A DNA stretch of 64,000 bases from an uncultured Fibrobacter sp. Its GTDB lineage: Bacteria; Fibrobacterota; Fibrobacteria; Fibrobacterales; Fibrobacteraceae. How positions within the stretch are numbered: position 1 is the stretch's first letter; each line of letters opens with the position of its first letter. The stretch spans positions 1-64,000 of the forward strand of contig CAMJQW010000010.1 of NCBI GenBank assembly GCA_946408125.1. Reading direction: 5' to 3'. Made by a program: the position numbers and the translations under genes. The notes under the pieces are model-generated. The model saw only the letters and a program-made list of their open reading frames with translations. It was not told the DNA's origin and made no database searches. Below are positions 49,448-58,513 of the stretch, piece after piece.

Positions 49448-51463
49448 ATGAGATTATTCGACGAACACGCAATATTGCGCTTCGCTCTATTGTTTGTGTG
49501 CTTCATTTTCGCCGCGCTCGTTCCGGAAATCCTGAATTTCTCGGACAGTCTTTTCATGTTTATAAACTATATCGCGGCAATCATTTTCCTTGTCTACGTC
49601 GCGGTGTTCTACAAGTTCCCAGTTTCGGGTAACCTGAAGAAGATGCGCAACGACGTCGAGATTCCCGAATCGGCCACCGCCGAGCCCAGCCGCGATTACC
49701 AGAAGGACCTGATGGAAAAGGACGAGATGTTCCAGATGCTCGTGGACGTCTCGAGCGACGGTTTCTGGACGTTCGACGTTCCCACCGGCAAGGTCTACTG
49801 GTCCAACCAGGTCGCGAAGCTCCTGAATGTCGGCTCCGACAAGGTGGACGATTCCTTCGATACGCTCAAGAACTACGTGATGGAATCCGACTGGGAGCAT
49901 TTCCGCGAGGAGCTCGCCAAGTCCCTCAACGAGAACCATCCTTTCAACGTGAGCCTGCGCCTCGTTTCCGCCAAGGATTCGACGACCGAGATCATGGTCA
50001 GCGGAAGGCCGCAGTTCAGCGAAGACGGCCGCCCGATCCGCGTGGTCGGCTCCATCGGTTCGAGGGTGAGCACGGCCGCCATCGAACGCCAGAACTACTT
50101 CTACGTGTACCAGGACGCCCTCACCGGCGTGTACAACCGCAAGTTCTTCCTCGAGAAGCTCAAGGTGGATATCGACAATGCGGCCAAGCGTCCGGACTAC
50201 ACGTTCGCGGTGGCCCTCCTCGATATCGACAGTTTCGGGGCCATCAACGACTCCTTCTCCACGAACTTCGGCGACAACGTGCTCCGCGTGGTGGCCGAAC
50301 GCATCAAGTCCAGCTGCCGCGAGAACGACTGCGTGGCCCGCATCGGACCCGACGTGTTCGCGGTCGTGCTGCACAACATCCAGGGTGCCGACCCCAACGA
50401 CGACCTGATGCCCATCGTGCGCAAGCTGCACAACAACGTGAAGATGCCCCTCCAGCTCGAAGGGCGCGAACTCTACATCAGCGTATCTATGGCGGTCGTC
50501 GTGAACCGCGACGTGGACTGCGTCGAGGATATCATGGCGAACGCGAGCGCCATCCTCCGCGACCTCAAGAAGAACGGCGACCACGGCAGCATCCAGTTCT
50601 TTACCGGCGGCATCCGCGAAAAGGCGATGAAGCTCTACAAGCTCGAATACGAAATCCGCCGCGCCATCCAGGCGAAGGAATTCGTGCTGATGTACCAGCC
50701 GATTGTCGATATCGGAGCCGGCAACAACATCGTGGGCTTCGAGGCGCTTGTCCGCTGGAACAATACCGAGCAGGGCATCATCTCTCCCGCGGAATTCATT
50801 CCCATCGCCGAGGAAACCGGCCTGATCGTGCCGATGGGCGCGCTCATCCTGCGCATGGCCTGCGAGCAGACCAAGAAGTGGGTGGATCTAGGATACGACA
50901 ACATCAAGGTCGCCGTGAACTTCAGCGCCAAGCAGTTCGCGCTCGACAACATGGTGGACGACGTGCGCAAGGTGCTCGCCGAGACCCACCTGAACCCGAA
51001 GAACCTGAAGCTCGAAATCACTGAATACACCGCCATGTGCGAGGTGGAAAAGACCATCGACATCATGCGCGCGCTTTCGGGCATGGGCCTCCAGATTTCC
51101 ATCGACGACTTCGGCACGGGCTACAGCAGCCTCTCTTACCTCAAGCGTTACCCGATCCATACGCTCAAGATGGACAAGTCCTTCATCGACCACGTGGCCG
51201 ACGACGAGGAAGACGCCTCTTTCGCCCGCATGGTCATCAGCATCGCGAAGTCCCTGAACCTCGACCTCATCGCCGAGGGCGTGGAAACCGCGGAACAGCT
51301 CGAGTTCCTGCGCAGGGAAGGCTGCCGCCAGATCCAGGGATACTTCTTCAGCAAGCCGCTCACGCCCGAAGACGCGCTCGGCTACCTCAAGGCGCACTAC
51401 GGGAGCGCTCCCGCGGAAAAGGCGTCCGAGAAGGTCGAAGAGAAGGTCGCCGTGCTGGCCTAG
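49448..51463 (+). CDS. Membrane PAS-GGDEF-EAL protein, probable c-di-GMP phosphodiesterase
   Basis: 671 aa. Two transmembrane helices (about 8-26, 36-53), then a PAS domain (about 85-205), a degenerate GGDEF domain (about 210-370: DALTGVYNRKFF is present but the GGDEF motif reads R-I-G-P-D-V-F) and an EAL domain (about 390-640). The EAL catalytic set is present: FEALVRW, NFSAKQF, LEITEY, SIDDFGTGYSS, KMDKSFI, EGVET and QGYFFSKP. So the enzyme should hydrolyse c-di-GMP to pGpG while the cyclase domain is inactive, perhaps GTP-sensing. The ATG at 49448 is chosen because the upstream extension has no membrane pattern. Overlaps the tatD end by four bases. Confidence 0.9.
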   Translation: MRLFDEHAILRFALLFVCFIFAALVPEILNFSDSLFMFINYIAAIIFLVYVAVFYKFPVSGNLKKMRNDVEIPESATAEPSRDYQKDLMEKDEMFQMLVDVSSDGFWTFDVPTGKVYWSNQVAKLLNVGSDKVDDSFDTLKNYVMESDWEHFREELAKSLNENHPFNVSLRLVSAKDSTTEIMVSGRPQFSEDGRPIRVVGSIGSRVSTAAIERQNYFYVYQDALTGVYNRKFFLEKLKVDIDNAAKRPDYTFAVALLDIDSFGAINDSFSTNFGDNVLRVVAERIKSSCRENDCVARIGPDVFAVVLHNIQGADPNDDLMPIVRKLHNNVKMPLQLEGRELYISVSMAVVVNRDVDCVEDIMANASAILRDLKKNGDHGSIQFFTGGIREKAMKLYKLEYEIRRAIQAKEFVLMYQPIVDIGAGNNIVGFEALVRWNNTEQGIISPAEFIPIAEETGLIVPMGALILRMACEQTKKWVDLGYDNIKVAVNFSAKQFALDNMVDDVRKVLAETHLNPKNLKLEITEYTAMCEVEKTIDIMRALSGMGLQISIDDFGTGYSSLSYLKRYPIHTLKMDKSFIDHVADDEEDASFARMVISIAKSLNLDLIAEGVETAEQLEFLRREGCRQIQGYFFSKPLTPEDALGYLKAHYGSAPAEKASEKVEEKVAVLA

Positions 51464-52254
51464 ATTCCGTAACAGCGGCGCGTATTTTCACGACATTGCC
51501 TGTAGAGTTCCTCTACGGGCATTTGCTTTATCTCCGCGAGTTTCTGCGCAGTGTAGGGGATGTATCCCGAGTGGCAGGGCTTGCCGCGGTACGGGATGGG
51601 CGCCATGTACGGGGCGTCCGTTTCGAGGAGCATCTGGCCGGCCGGCACGAGGGCTGCGGCATCGCGGACGTTCTGCGCGTTCTTGAAGGTGATGATTCCC
51701 GTAAAGCCGACGTAGATTTCCGCGTCGAGCTTGAGCAGGGACTGCGCGAATTCGGGGCTCCCCGTGAAGCAGTGGACGTGTATTTTGCGGTTACGCAGGT
51801 CGGCATTCCGGAGCACGGACAGGGCGTCGTCATCTGCTTCACGGAGGTGCAATACGAGCGGTTTCCCGCTCTCGATGCCGAGTTGCAGGTGGCGTTCGAA
51901 GAGGGCGACCTGGCGCGGGCGTGACTCCGGGTCGTAATGGTAGTCGAGACCGAATTCCCCGCACGCGACGCACTTGGGGTGGGCGAGGCATTCGAGGAGT
52001 CTCGCCTCGTCTTCGGGAGTTTCCGTGTCCACGTATTCGGGATGGATTCCGTAGGCCGCGTAGACGTTATCGTACTTTTCGGAGAGTTCACGGCCGCGTT
52101 CGAAATCCGCCGGGTCGCATGCCACGTGGATGAAAGCCTCGGGAAGCTTCACGTTCGGGTCGGCGTCATGCGGGATGCGCTCGAGGAAGGCGTCGAAGGT
52201 TTCGCCGGCATGGCGTTCGTAGGAATCGATGTGGCAATGCGTGTCGATGAACAT
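51460..52254 (-). CDS. tatD: TatD-family metal-dependent hydrolase
   Basis: 264 aa. TIM-barrel nuclease fold with the metal ligands in FIDTHCHID (residues 2-10), CGEFGLDYHY (Glu, about 98), VLHLREA (His), HVHCFTGS (His) and LLETDAPYMAP (Asp near 208). Family members are 3'-5' DNases involved in repair. Starts one base inside the end of the GreB-like gene, so the two are co-translated, and ends four bases inside the EAL gene on the other strand with no terminator. Confidence 0.93.
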   Translation of the reverse strand: MFIDTHCHIDSYERHAGETFDAFLERIPHDADPNVKLPEAFIHVACDPADFERGRELSEKYDNVYAAYGIHPEYVDTETPEDEARLLECLAHPKCVACGEFGLDYHYDPESRPRQVALFERHLQLGIESGKPLVLHLREADDDALSVLRNADLRNRKIHVHCFTGSPEFAQSLLKLDAEIYVGFTGIITFKNAQNVRDAAALVPAGQMLLETDAPYMAPIPYRGKPCHSGYIPYTAQKLAEIKQMPVEELYRQCRENTRRCYGI

Positions 52255-52724
52255 TATTGATACTTGACTTCTAGTATCTCGTAGGTGATCGTGCCGCGGG
52301 GAGCCTGGACTTCCACGAGTTCCCCAGCTTTCTTGCCGGCGAGTGCCGTCCCGATGGGGGACTTGAGGCTGATGCGGCCCTTGAGCGGGTCGATTTCCTT
52401 TTCGCCGACGATGCTGTACACCTTTTCACGGCGGGTCTTCTTGTCTACGAGCTTCACGGTCGCGCCGAATCGGATGGAACCGTCCTCGGTGGGCTTGCAT
52501 TCGATAATCTGCGCTCCGTCCAGGATGCGGTCGAGTTCGCGCAGCCTTCGGTCGATTTCGCGGACGCGCATACGCCCGTAGGTGTATGCGGCGTTCTCGC
52601 TGCGGTCGCCCTCGGCTGCCGCGGCCTGAACCTGGTTGATCATGGCCGGGCGCTCCACGTACTTGAGCTGTTCCCATTCGGCCTTGAACTTCTCGAAACC
52701 TTCTTTTGAAATGAGGTGTTTCAT
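52254..52724 (-). CDS. greB: Transcript cleavage factor GreA/GreB family, closer to GreB
   Basis: 156 aa. N-terminal coiled-coil hairpin with the acidic tip (AAAEGDRSENAAYTYG), where the RNA polymerase secondary-channel factor promotes RNA cleavage in stalled complexes; then VREIDRRLRELDRIL. The REIDRR block and start LISKEGFEKFKAEWEQL are closer to GreB than GreA. C-terminal FKBP-like domain to LEVKYQ. A TAGATTTG box (52730-52737) ends five bases before the ATG, so the message is probably leaderless. It is divergent from the gene at 52776. Confidence 0.9.
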   Translation of the reverse strand: MKHLISKEGFEKFKAEWEQLKYVERPAMINQVQAAAAEGDRSENAAYTYGRMRVREIDRRLRELDRILDGAQIIECKPTEDGSIRFGATVKLVDKKTRREKVYSIVGEKEIDPLKGRISLKSPIGTALAGKKAGELVEVQAPRGTITYEILEVKYQ

Positions 52725-52729
52725 ATTTT

Positions 52730-52737
52730 CAAATCTA
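52730..52737 (-). promoter_or_regulatory. TAnnTTTG promoter box of greB-tatD
   Basis: TAGATTTG on the minus strand, five bases before the ATG at 52724. Confidence 0.6.
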
Positions 52738-52758
52738 GCAATTTCGGGCGTTTTTTGC

Positions 52759-52766
52759 TATCTTTG
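52759..52766 (+). promoter_or_regulatory. TAnnTTTG promoter box of the DUF2062-DUF1015 gene
   Basis: TATCTTTG preceded by TTTTTTGC, nine bases before the ATG at 52776 and with no ribosome site, so the transcript is probably leaderless or nearly so. Confidence 0.62.
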
Positions 52767-52775
52767 TGCCCGCAT

Positions 52776-54626
52776 ATGGAAACCATCAATACGATAGACA
52801 ACACGCCGAAACGGAAGCAGGAATCCAAGTACAAGCGCCTTAGCCGCATCTACTACAACCGTATGTTCCCGCGCCGCCAGGACGCCCTCAAGGTCGCCTG
52901 GTCCGTATTTATCGGCGTGTTCATCGGCGTGTGGCCCACCATCGGGTTCGCCATCATCTTGACGGTCGCCCTCTGCGCCATCTTCAGGCTTCCCAAGGTC
53001 CCCGGGGTCATTGCGGACTTTGTCGCTAATCCTGTCACGCAGTTCGGGTTCTTCTACCCGGGCGGATACTACATCGGCTGCAAGATCTACAATCCGGGAA
53101 CCATCGCGTTCGATTTCCTGGGTGAATTCGAGCGCATGTCCGTGCGCAACTGCGCCGTCATCGTCAAGAACCTCTGGGTGAACGCCGCCGACCACCTGAT
53201 TGCCTTCATGATCGGCATTACCATCATGGCGGCCGTCACCGGTTTTATATTTTTCATTATCGCGTATTTCGTGGTGAGCTACCGCAAGAAGCAGTGGATT
53301 GACGGCAAGACCGGCTACATCCACAATCTCATCTCCGAGGACGAAGTTTTAATCAAGGAATCCCACAAAGGAAAGAAGCCCATGATGCACATCTACCCGT
53401 TCAAGGCCCTTCGCCCGGTGAACCCTGCCGAGGCCAAGGATATTTCCGCGCTCCCTTACGACGTGATGAACCGCGCCGAAGCCAAGGCCATGGCCGAGGG
53501 GCTGCCGCATTCGTACCTGCGCGTGACCCGTGCCGAAATCGAACTCGACGACAGTGTAGACCCGTACGACCCGAAGGTGTACGCCCATGCCCGCGAGAAC
53601 CTCGACAAGATGATTGCCGACGGCGTCATCGCGTTCGACAAGAAACCCTGCCTGTACGTGTACCGCCAGACGATGAACGGCCGCGAACAGTACGGCCTGG
53701 TGTGCTGCGTTCCTGCCGCCGACTACTTCAGCGGCATCATCAAGAAGCACGAGCTGACCCGCGCCGACAAGGAAGAAGACCGTCTGCGCCACGTGCTCGA
53801 CACCAACGCCAATACCGGTCCGGTGTTCCTCACTTACCGCGACAACGGCCAGTTCGACATCTTCGGCGCCGTTACCAAGCGCAAGCCCGTCTATGACTTC
53901 GTGAGCGACGGCGACGGTTTCGGTCACACCGTCTGGATTATCGACGACGATGCCGAGATTGCCGCCATCCGCAAGAGCTTCGAGGCCGTTCCGGTGAGCT
54001 ACATCGCCGACGGTCACCACCGCAGCGCCGCCGGTGCCCGCGCCGCGAGCTACCGCGCCGAGCAGAACCCGAAGAACACGGGTGAAGAAGAATACAACCG
54101 CTACCTCGCTATCCTGTTCCCGAGCACCCAGCTCAAGATTCTCGACTACAACCGCGTGCTGAAGGACCTGAACGGCCGTACGCCGGAACAGCTCATGGAA
54201 GAACTGAAGCTCGTGTTCGACATCGCCCCGCTCGCCGAAATGCAGAGCCCCGCGAAGCAGAACCAGGTGAACATGTACATCGGCGGCAAGTGGTACGCCT
54301 GCACGTTCAAGGACAAGTTCCTGAAGAATCTCGGCCCGGTCGACAGCCTCGACGTGGCCCTGCTCCAGAAGCTCGTGCTCAAGCCGATTTTCGACATCGA
54401 CGACCCGCGCACTTCCAAGCGCATCGACTTCGTCGGTGGCATCCGCGGCCTGGGCGAGCTCGTGAAGCGCGTCGACAGCGGTGAATGCGCCTGCGCGTTC
54501 GCGATGTACCCGACCACGCTCGACCAGCTGATGGACATCGCCGACGCTGGCGAAATCATGCCCCCGAAGAGCACTTGGTTCGAGCCGAAGCTCCGCGACG
54601 GCCTCCTGGTGCACACGCTCGACTAA
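52776..54626 (+). CDS. DUF2062-DUF1015 fusion protein
   Basis: 616 aa. Residues 1-185 are a DUF2062 membrane domain: MFPRRQDALKVAWSVFIGVFIG, PTIGFAIIL, FVANPVTQFG, with about three to four helices. A charged linker leads to DUF1015 starting near 200 (MMHIYPFKALRPVNPAEAKDI, then LPYDVMNRAEAK), with YRQTMNGREQYGLV, a D-G-H-H-R motif (about 411) in YIADGHHRSAAGA and a C-terminal FEPKLRDGLLVHTLD. Both are usually single proteins. The function of neither is established; the D-G-H-H-R block recalls nucleotide-using SerK/ParB-type folds, but that is only a resemblance. The PMMHIYPF junction looks like an old DUF1015 start, so gene fusion rather than a frameshift. Confidence 0.82.
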   Translation: METINTIDNTPKRKQESKYKRLSRIYYNRMFPRRQDALKVAWSVFIGVFIGVWPTIGFAIILTVALCAIFRLPKVPGVIADFVANPVTQFGFFYPGGYYIGCKIYNPGTIAFDFLGEFERMSVRNCAVIVKNLWVNAADHLIAFMIGITIMAAVTGFIFFIIAYFVVSYRKKQWIDGKTGYIHNLISEDEVLIKESHKGKKPMMHIYPFKALRPVNPAEAKDISALPYDVMNRAEAKAMAEGLPHSYLRVTRAEIELDDSVDPYDPKVYAHARENLDKMIADGVIAFDKKPCLYVYRQTMNGREQYGLVCCVPAADYFSGIIKKHELTRADKEEDRLRHVLDTNANTGPVFLTYRDNGQFDIFGAVTKRKPVYDFVSDGDGFGHTVWIIDDDAEIAAIRKSFEAVPVSYIADGHHRSAAGARAASYRAEQNPKNTGEEEYNRYLAILFPSTQLKILDYNRVLKDLNGRTPEQLMEELKLVFDIAPLAEMQSPAKQNQVNMYIGGKWYACTFKDKFLKNLGPVDSLDVALLQKLVLKPIFDIDDPRTSKRIDFVGGIRGLGELVKRVDSGECACAFAMYPTTLDQLMDIADAGEIMPPKSTWFEPKLRDGLLVHTLD

Positions 54627-54638
54627 CCTGAACGCGTC

Positions 54639-54658
54639 ACCCTGACGCAGGTCAGGGT
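54639..54658. repeat. ACCCTGAC/GTCAGGGT inverted repeat
   Basis: Perfect 8-bp stem with a four-base loop (GCAG), 13 bases after the DUF1015 stop; a dispersed-repeat-like sequence. Confidence 0.6.
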
Positions 54659-54674
54659 CAGCAGTTTAAAGAAG

Positions 54675-54698
54675 CCCCCGGCACAGCCGGGGGTTTTC
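54675..54698 (+). terminator. Rho-independent terminator after the DUF2062-DUF1015 gene
   Basis: CCCCCGGC-ACA-GCCGGGGG followed by TTTTC: a perfect 8-bp GC stem with a short T run. Between here and typA (54699-54838) lie a CACATGTTTACATGTGG palindrome (about 54729-54745) and a dispersed repeat, and no gene. Confidence 0.85.
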
Positions 54699-54783
54699 GT
54701 TACCGCGGAACGATGGGGTAGTGGAAGACACATGTTTACATGTGGCTGCAACGAGGGGAAGGCCTTCCCCTTTATATAAAAAA

Positions 54784-54813
54784 AGGAGATCCCCGCCCGG
54801 GGGCGGGGATGAC
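54784..54813. repeat. GGAGATCCCCGC/GCGGGGATGACA repeat
   Basis: Same family as 5611, 27777, 44484 and 45219, here in the reverse orientation, between the terminator and the typA stop. Confidence 0.8.
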
Positions 54814-54838
54814 AGCCTTTTCGCAGTGATGACTGCTT

Positions 54839-56674
54839 TTAATCGTCGTCTTCGGCGGGCTTCTTGGACATCTGCTTGCGCTTGATCGGGTCAAGCTCGG
54901 TCTTGCGCAGGCGCAGCACTTCCGGCGTAACCTCGATGCATTCGTCCTCGTTGATGAACGTGACGCATTCCTCGAGGGTCATGCGGCGGTACGGAGTCAG
55001 CTGGATCATGTCGTCGGCGGACTTCGAACGCATGTTGGTGAGGTGCTTGCCCTTCGTGACGTTCACGGTGATGTCCACGTCGCGGTTGTGTTCACCCACG
55101 ATCATGCCCGGGTAGACTTCGGCACCGGGGCCGATCACGAGGTAGCCACGGTCTTCGAGGTTGGAGAGGGCGTAGCTGGCGGCTTCGCCCGGTTCCTTCG
55201 CGATGAGCACACCGTTGATGCGTGTCGGGATTTCACCCTTGTACGGCTGGTATTCCTTGAAGAAGGATTGCGTAACCGCATAACCCTTGGAAAGCGAGAG
55301 GAGCTTCGGACGGATACCGATGAGGCCGCGGCTTGGAACAATGAATTCGAGGGACACGCGGTCGTTGTCGTCGGTGGTCATGTTGACCATTTCGCCCTTT
55401 CTCTGCTGGATTTCCTGGATGCAGGCTCCGCTGAATTCGTTCGGGACTTCGACCTTGAAGTCTTCGACGGGCTCGAGGAGCTTGCCGTTCTCGTCGGTCT
55501 GGAAAATCACCTGCGGGGACCCGATGGTGAATTCGTAGAGTTCGCGCCTCATGTTCTCGACGAGAATCGTGAGGTGCAGAATGCCGCGGCCGGAGACCTT
55601 GAACGTGGAAGCGCCGTCGACCTTCTCGACGAGGAGGGCGGGGTCGGCCATGTGGGCACGTTCCAGGCGTTCCTGGAGCTGGTTACCCGTCATGAACTTG
55701 CCACCGTACTTGCCGGCCAGCGGGGAAGTGTTCACCGTGAACACCATCGAGATGGTCGGCGGGTCGATATGGATGCGGGGGAGGTGCCTCGGGTTGCTGG
55801 TCGCGCTGATGGTATCGCCGATGTCGAACGTGTCGAGACCCGCGATAAGGATGATTTCGCCCGGACCGGCTTCTTCGACCGGCTTCGGGGTCAGGCCTTC
55901 GTAGCGGAGGATCTTCTGCGGGCGGATCGTCTTCACGGTGCCGTCGGTGAAGGCCTGGGCATAGGTCTGGTTCGGCTTGAAAGTGCCTTCCTGCACGCGG
56001 CCTACGGCCAGACGGCCGAGGAACGTGGAGTATTCGAGAGACGCAATCTGCAGGAGCGGTTCGGCGGCGGGATCGCCCTTTGGTGCCGGAATGCGCTCGA
56101 TAATCTTGTCCATGAGGATGCTGAAGTCGCCGTCCGGGTCCTCGACCTCGGCCTTGCAGATGCCCTTGCGGCCGCTGCCGTACACGTATCCGAAGTCAAG
56201 CTGCTCTTCGGTAGCGTTGAGTTCGCAGAAAAGGTCGAACACCTTGTCGAGCGCGCCGTGCGGGTTGCAGCCGTCGCGGTCGATCTTGTTCACGACAACG
56301 ATGGGGGTGAGGCCGAGTTCCAGGGCCTTCTGCGTCACGAAGCGCGTCTGGGCCATGGGGCCCTCGAAGGCGTCCACGACCAGCAACACGCCGTCGACGG
56401 TGCCGAGAACGCGTTCCACCTGACCGCCGAAGTCGGCGTGCCCCGGGGTATCGACAATGTTCACGCGGTATCCCTTGTACATAACGCTCGTGTTCTTCGA
56501 AAGGATGGTGATGCCGCGTTCGCGTTCCAGGTTGTCGCTGTCCATCACGCGCTCGTTGACTTCCTCGTTCTCGTGGAATGTTCCGCACTGCTTGAGGAGC
56601 TGGTCCACCAGGGTTGTCTTACCGTGGTCAACGTGGGCGATGATGGCTACGTTTCTGATTTTTGTCTGGTCCAT
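54839..56674 (-). CDS. typA: Ribosome-associated GTPase TypA/BipA
   Basis: 611 aa, normal length. Translational GTPase of the EF-G family: P-loop [10 protein letters not shown] (residues 13-22), RGITILSKN switch [11 protein letters not shown] switch II and [11 protein letters not shown] for guanine specificity. The EF-G-like domains III/V and a TypA-specific C-terminal domain ([32 protein letters not shown]) follow. Acts on the 70S/50S subunit under stress and cold. The start at 56674 is the first Met of [22 protein letters not shown] box (56706-56713, minus) lies upstream. Confidence 0.98.
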   Translation of the reverse strand: MDQTKIRNVAIIAHVDHGKTTLVDQLLKQCGTFHENEEVNERVMDSDNLERERGITILSKNTSVMYKGYRVNIVDTPGHADFGGQVERVLGTVDGVLLVVDAFEGPMAQTRFVTQKALELGLTPIVVVNKIDRDGCNPHGALDKVFDLFCELNATEEQLDFGYVYGSGRKGICKAEVEDPDGDFSILMDKIIERIPAPKGDPAAEPLLQIASLEYSTFLGRLAVGRVQEGTFKPNQTYAQAFTDGTVKTIRPQKILRYEGLTPKPVEEAGPGEIILIAGLDTFDIGDTISATSNPRHLPRIHIDPPTISMVFTVNTSPLAGKYGGKFMTGNQLQERLERAHMADPALLVEKVDGASTFKVSGRGILHLTILVENMRRELYEFTIGSPQVIFQTDENGKLLEPVEDFKVEVPNEFSGACIQEIQQRKGEMVNMTTDDNDRVSLEFIVPSRGLIGIRPKLLSLSKGYAVTQSFFKEYQPYKGEIPTRINGVLIAKEPGEAASYALSNLEDRGYLVIGPGAEVYPGMIVGEHNRDVDITVNVTKGKHLTNMRSKSADDMIQLTPYRRMTLEECVTFINEDECIEVTPEVLRLRKTELDPIKRKQMSKKPAEDDD

Positions 56675-56705
56675 GAATTGCCTATGTTTGTTGATTTTTT
56701 GGGCG

Positions 56706-56713
56706 CAAAAATA
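56706..56713 (-). promoter_or_regulatory. TAnnTTTG promoter box of typA
   Basis: TATTTTTG on the minus strand, 31 bases before the ATG at 56674; the opposite-strand box at 56746 is 32 bases away, making a compact divergent promoter. Confidence 0.55.
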
Positions 56714-56745
56714 GAAAAACATAGGGATGATGGCAAGTTTTTTAC

Positions 56746-56753
56746 TATATTTA
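56746..56753 (+). promoter_or_regulatory. TAnnTTT-type promoter box of the receiver-like gene
   Basis: TATATTTA, preceded by TTTTTTAC, eight bases before the ATG at 56762, with no ribosome site between. Confidence 0.5.
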
Positions 56754-56761
56754 CAAGCGTT

Positions 56762-57220
56762 ATGGTAAAAGAAACAGACGATTTTGAAGACGAGGAAATG
56801 GACGAGTCCGCGGAAGCCTACTTTGACGAGCAGGATTCGGCAGAAAACGACCAACCTATAGTCCGCGATTACAGCGAACGCCGCGTTCTCATCTGGGAAA
56901 ACGACGACGCCCACCGCGGTGCTTGCCTGGAAGTGCTTTCGGACCTCCTGGTCGGTGCGACCATCAAGGCCGTAAAGACCGAAGAAGAGGCGATGGAGCA
57001 AATCGAGAACGACGACTGGGATACCTTCGTCGTGGACTTCTACACCGAAGGCGTCTCAAGCAGCGACTTCATCAAGAGCGTGAACAACTATCCCGGTTCC
57101 ATCCTCGTGGCCATCAACATGGGCCCGCTCACCCTCCCGGACGAGCGCGACCCCGCCAAGACGGAACTGCTGCGCCGCCTGTTCGACATGGAACGCCCGG
57201 CAGCACAGCTTCACGGCTAG
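56762..57220 (+). CDS. Receiver-like (CheY-fold) protein
   Basis: 152 aa. An acidic N-terminus (1-38, rich in Glu and Asp) is followed by a CheY-type domain: RRVLIWENDDAHRGACLEVL (acidic pair E-N-D-D), VKTEEEAMEQIENDDWDTFVVDFYTEG (putative phospho-Asp in VVDF, about 92) and GSILVAINMG. The usual Lys of the last strand is not obvious, so phosphorylation is uncertain. No output domain. It starts without a ribosome site eight bases after the promoter box. The stop touches the stop of the next, convergent gene. Confidence 0.68.
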   Translation: MVKETDDFEDEEMDESAEAYFDEQDSAENDQPIVRDYSERRVLIWENDDAHRGACLEVLSDLLVGATIKAVKTEEEAMEQIENDDWDTFVVDFYTEGVSSSDFIKSVNNYPGSILVAINMGPLTLPDERDPAKTELLRRLFDMERPAAQLHG

Positions 57221-58441
57221 TTAATCGCAATTATCGAGTATTCCCGGATTCGGGGTCCCGAGGCACCAGCTCTCGGGATTTTTTCTTTTGTCCCAGAGGC
57301 CGATGTCGAGGTGCGTGCTCAGCGGGTTCTTGCCCGTGGTGGAGCTGTTCGGGATGAGGTTGTTGAGGACCGTGTCCTGCGTTGCGGAATAGTAAAGCGA
57401 GTCGATGACCGTACCGCCGCAGGCGAGCACGACGGAGCCCTTGGTATTGGTGAAATCTCCCCAGGTGGCGGTATTGCGGAACTCCTCCGGCGTGTTCGCC
57501 GACGTATCGCCCAGGACGACCGCCCGGCCCGGCGCTACGAATTCGAGCGTGATGGGCCATCCCTTCGATTCCTGCGAGGTGGTGCCAATCGTGCATCCTT
57601 CGAGCGTCATGGTGTCGAGCGTGCCGTTGTAGATTTCCACGAATTCGTACTGCGTGGAATCGCTCTTGAGCGGTGATGTCATGAATTCCGAGATGATGAG
57701 GTCGCCGGGCCGAGGCGTACCTCGCTTACCCGGGATTTCGGATTCGACGCGGAAAAGGACTTCTACGGCGCTTTCGATGGCGAGATTCACCTTCGCGCGG
57801 AGCGACTTTATCTGCAAAGCCGGTACGGGCGCATTCTCGTCGAGCAGGAATGTCTCCGAGGCGCTGTAGATGTCCGTGCCGTTGGAATCACGCATGACAA
57901 GCGTCGCCGTGTACTCGAAGCCGAGCGGAAGCATGCCGCTCGTGAATACGGCGGTGCTGCCGCTCACCTGCATGGGGTAGGTTTCGGACAGCTCCGCGCC
58001 CTCTATCGAGAGCGTTCCCGAGGCGATGCCCGCCGGATTTCCAAGCCCAAGCGGGATTTCCACGTGCACGAACCCGGAAAGCGCGTGCATCTTTATCGTG
58101 ATGTCCATGGCCGTTCCGGCCTCGAGCTTCGCCGTGGCTTCGCCCTGCTGCATCAGGCTCCCGTTTGCGTAGAGCTTCGCCATAAACTTCCAGCTTTCGT
58201 AGGGGAACAGGTCCACTTCCACGTAGGGACGTTCCGGATCGATGGACAAGTGGAGCGTGTCGCTACCGAAACAGTCGAGCGTAAGGCTGTCGACGAGCGG
58301 GGTCTCGGGAAATTCCAACTGCATGGTTACGGGGGATGCCTTCGTGGCCAGTTCCGTTGCAGAACCCGAGGCGGAATCGCCTCCGCAGTTGAGTACCGCG
58401 AGGGCGCATAGGGATAACGCGATTTTAAGGTAAGGACTCAT
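57221..58441 (-). CDS. Lipoprotein with lamin-tail domain
   Basis: 406 aa, ATG at 58441 with AGGAGGTCAAA. Lipobox LNCGG (Cys19). Residues 40-230 are beta-rich segments (possibly Ig-like). About 240-390 is a lamin-tail domain: PGDLIISEFMTSPLKSDSTQYEFVEIYNGT, TLEGCTIG, GRAVVLGDTS and GSVVLACGGTVIDSLYYSA. Lamin-tail domains are found in bacterial secreted and surface proteins, where they bind or anchor. Ends PNPGILDNCD. Lipid-anchored in the envelope. Confidence 0.85.
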   Translation of the reverse strand: MSPYLKIALSLCALAVLNCGGDSASGSATELATKASPVTMQLEFPETPLVDSLTLDCFGSDTLHLSIDPERPYVEVDLFPYESWKFMAKLYANGSLMQQGEATAKLEAGTAMDITIKMHALSGFVHVEIPLGLGNPAGIASGTLSIEGAELSETYPMQVSGSTAVFTSGMLPLGFEYTATLVMRDSNGTDIYSASETFLLDENAPVPALQIKSLRAKVNLAIESAVEVLFRVESEIPGKRGTPRPGDLIISEFMTSPLKSDSTQYEFVEIYNGTLDTMTLEGCTIGTTSQESKGWPITLEFVAPGRAVVLGDTSANTPEEFRNTATWGDFTNTKGSVVLACGGTVIDSLYYSATQDTVLNNLIPNSSTTGKNPLSTHLDIGLWDKRKNPESWCLGTPNPGILDNCD

Positions 58442-58513
58442 TTTGACCTCCTGTGGTTTGAGTGTCCTTACCTATTAAACGGATTTTTGTCCGAAAACGT
58501 TCCCTAAAAAATT

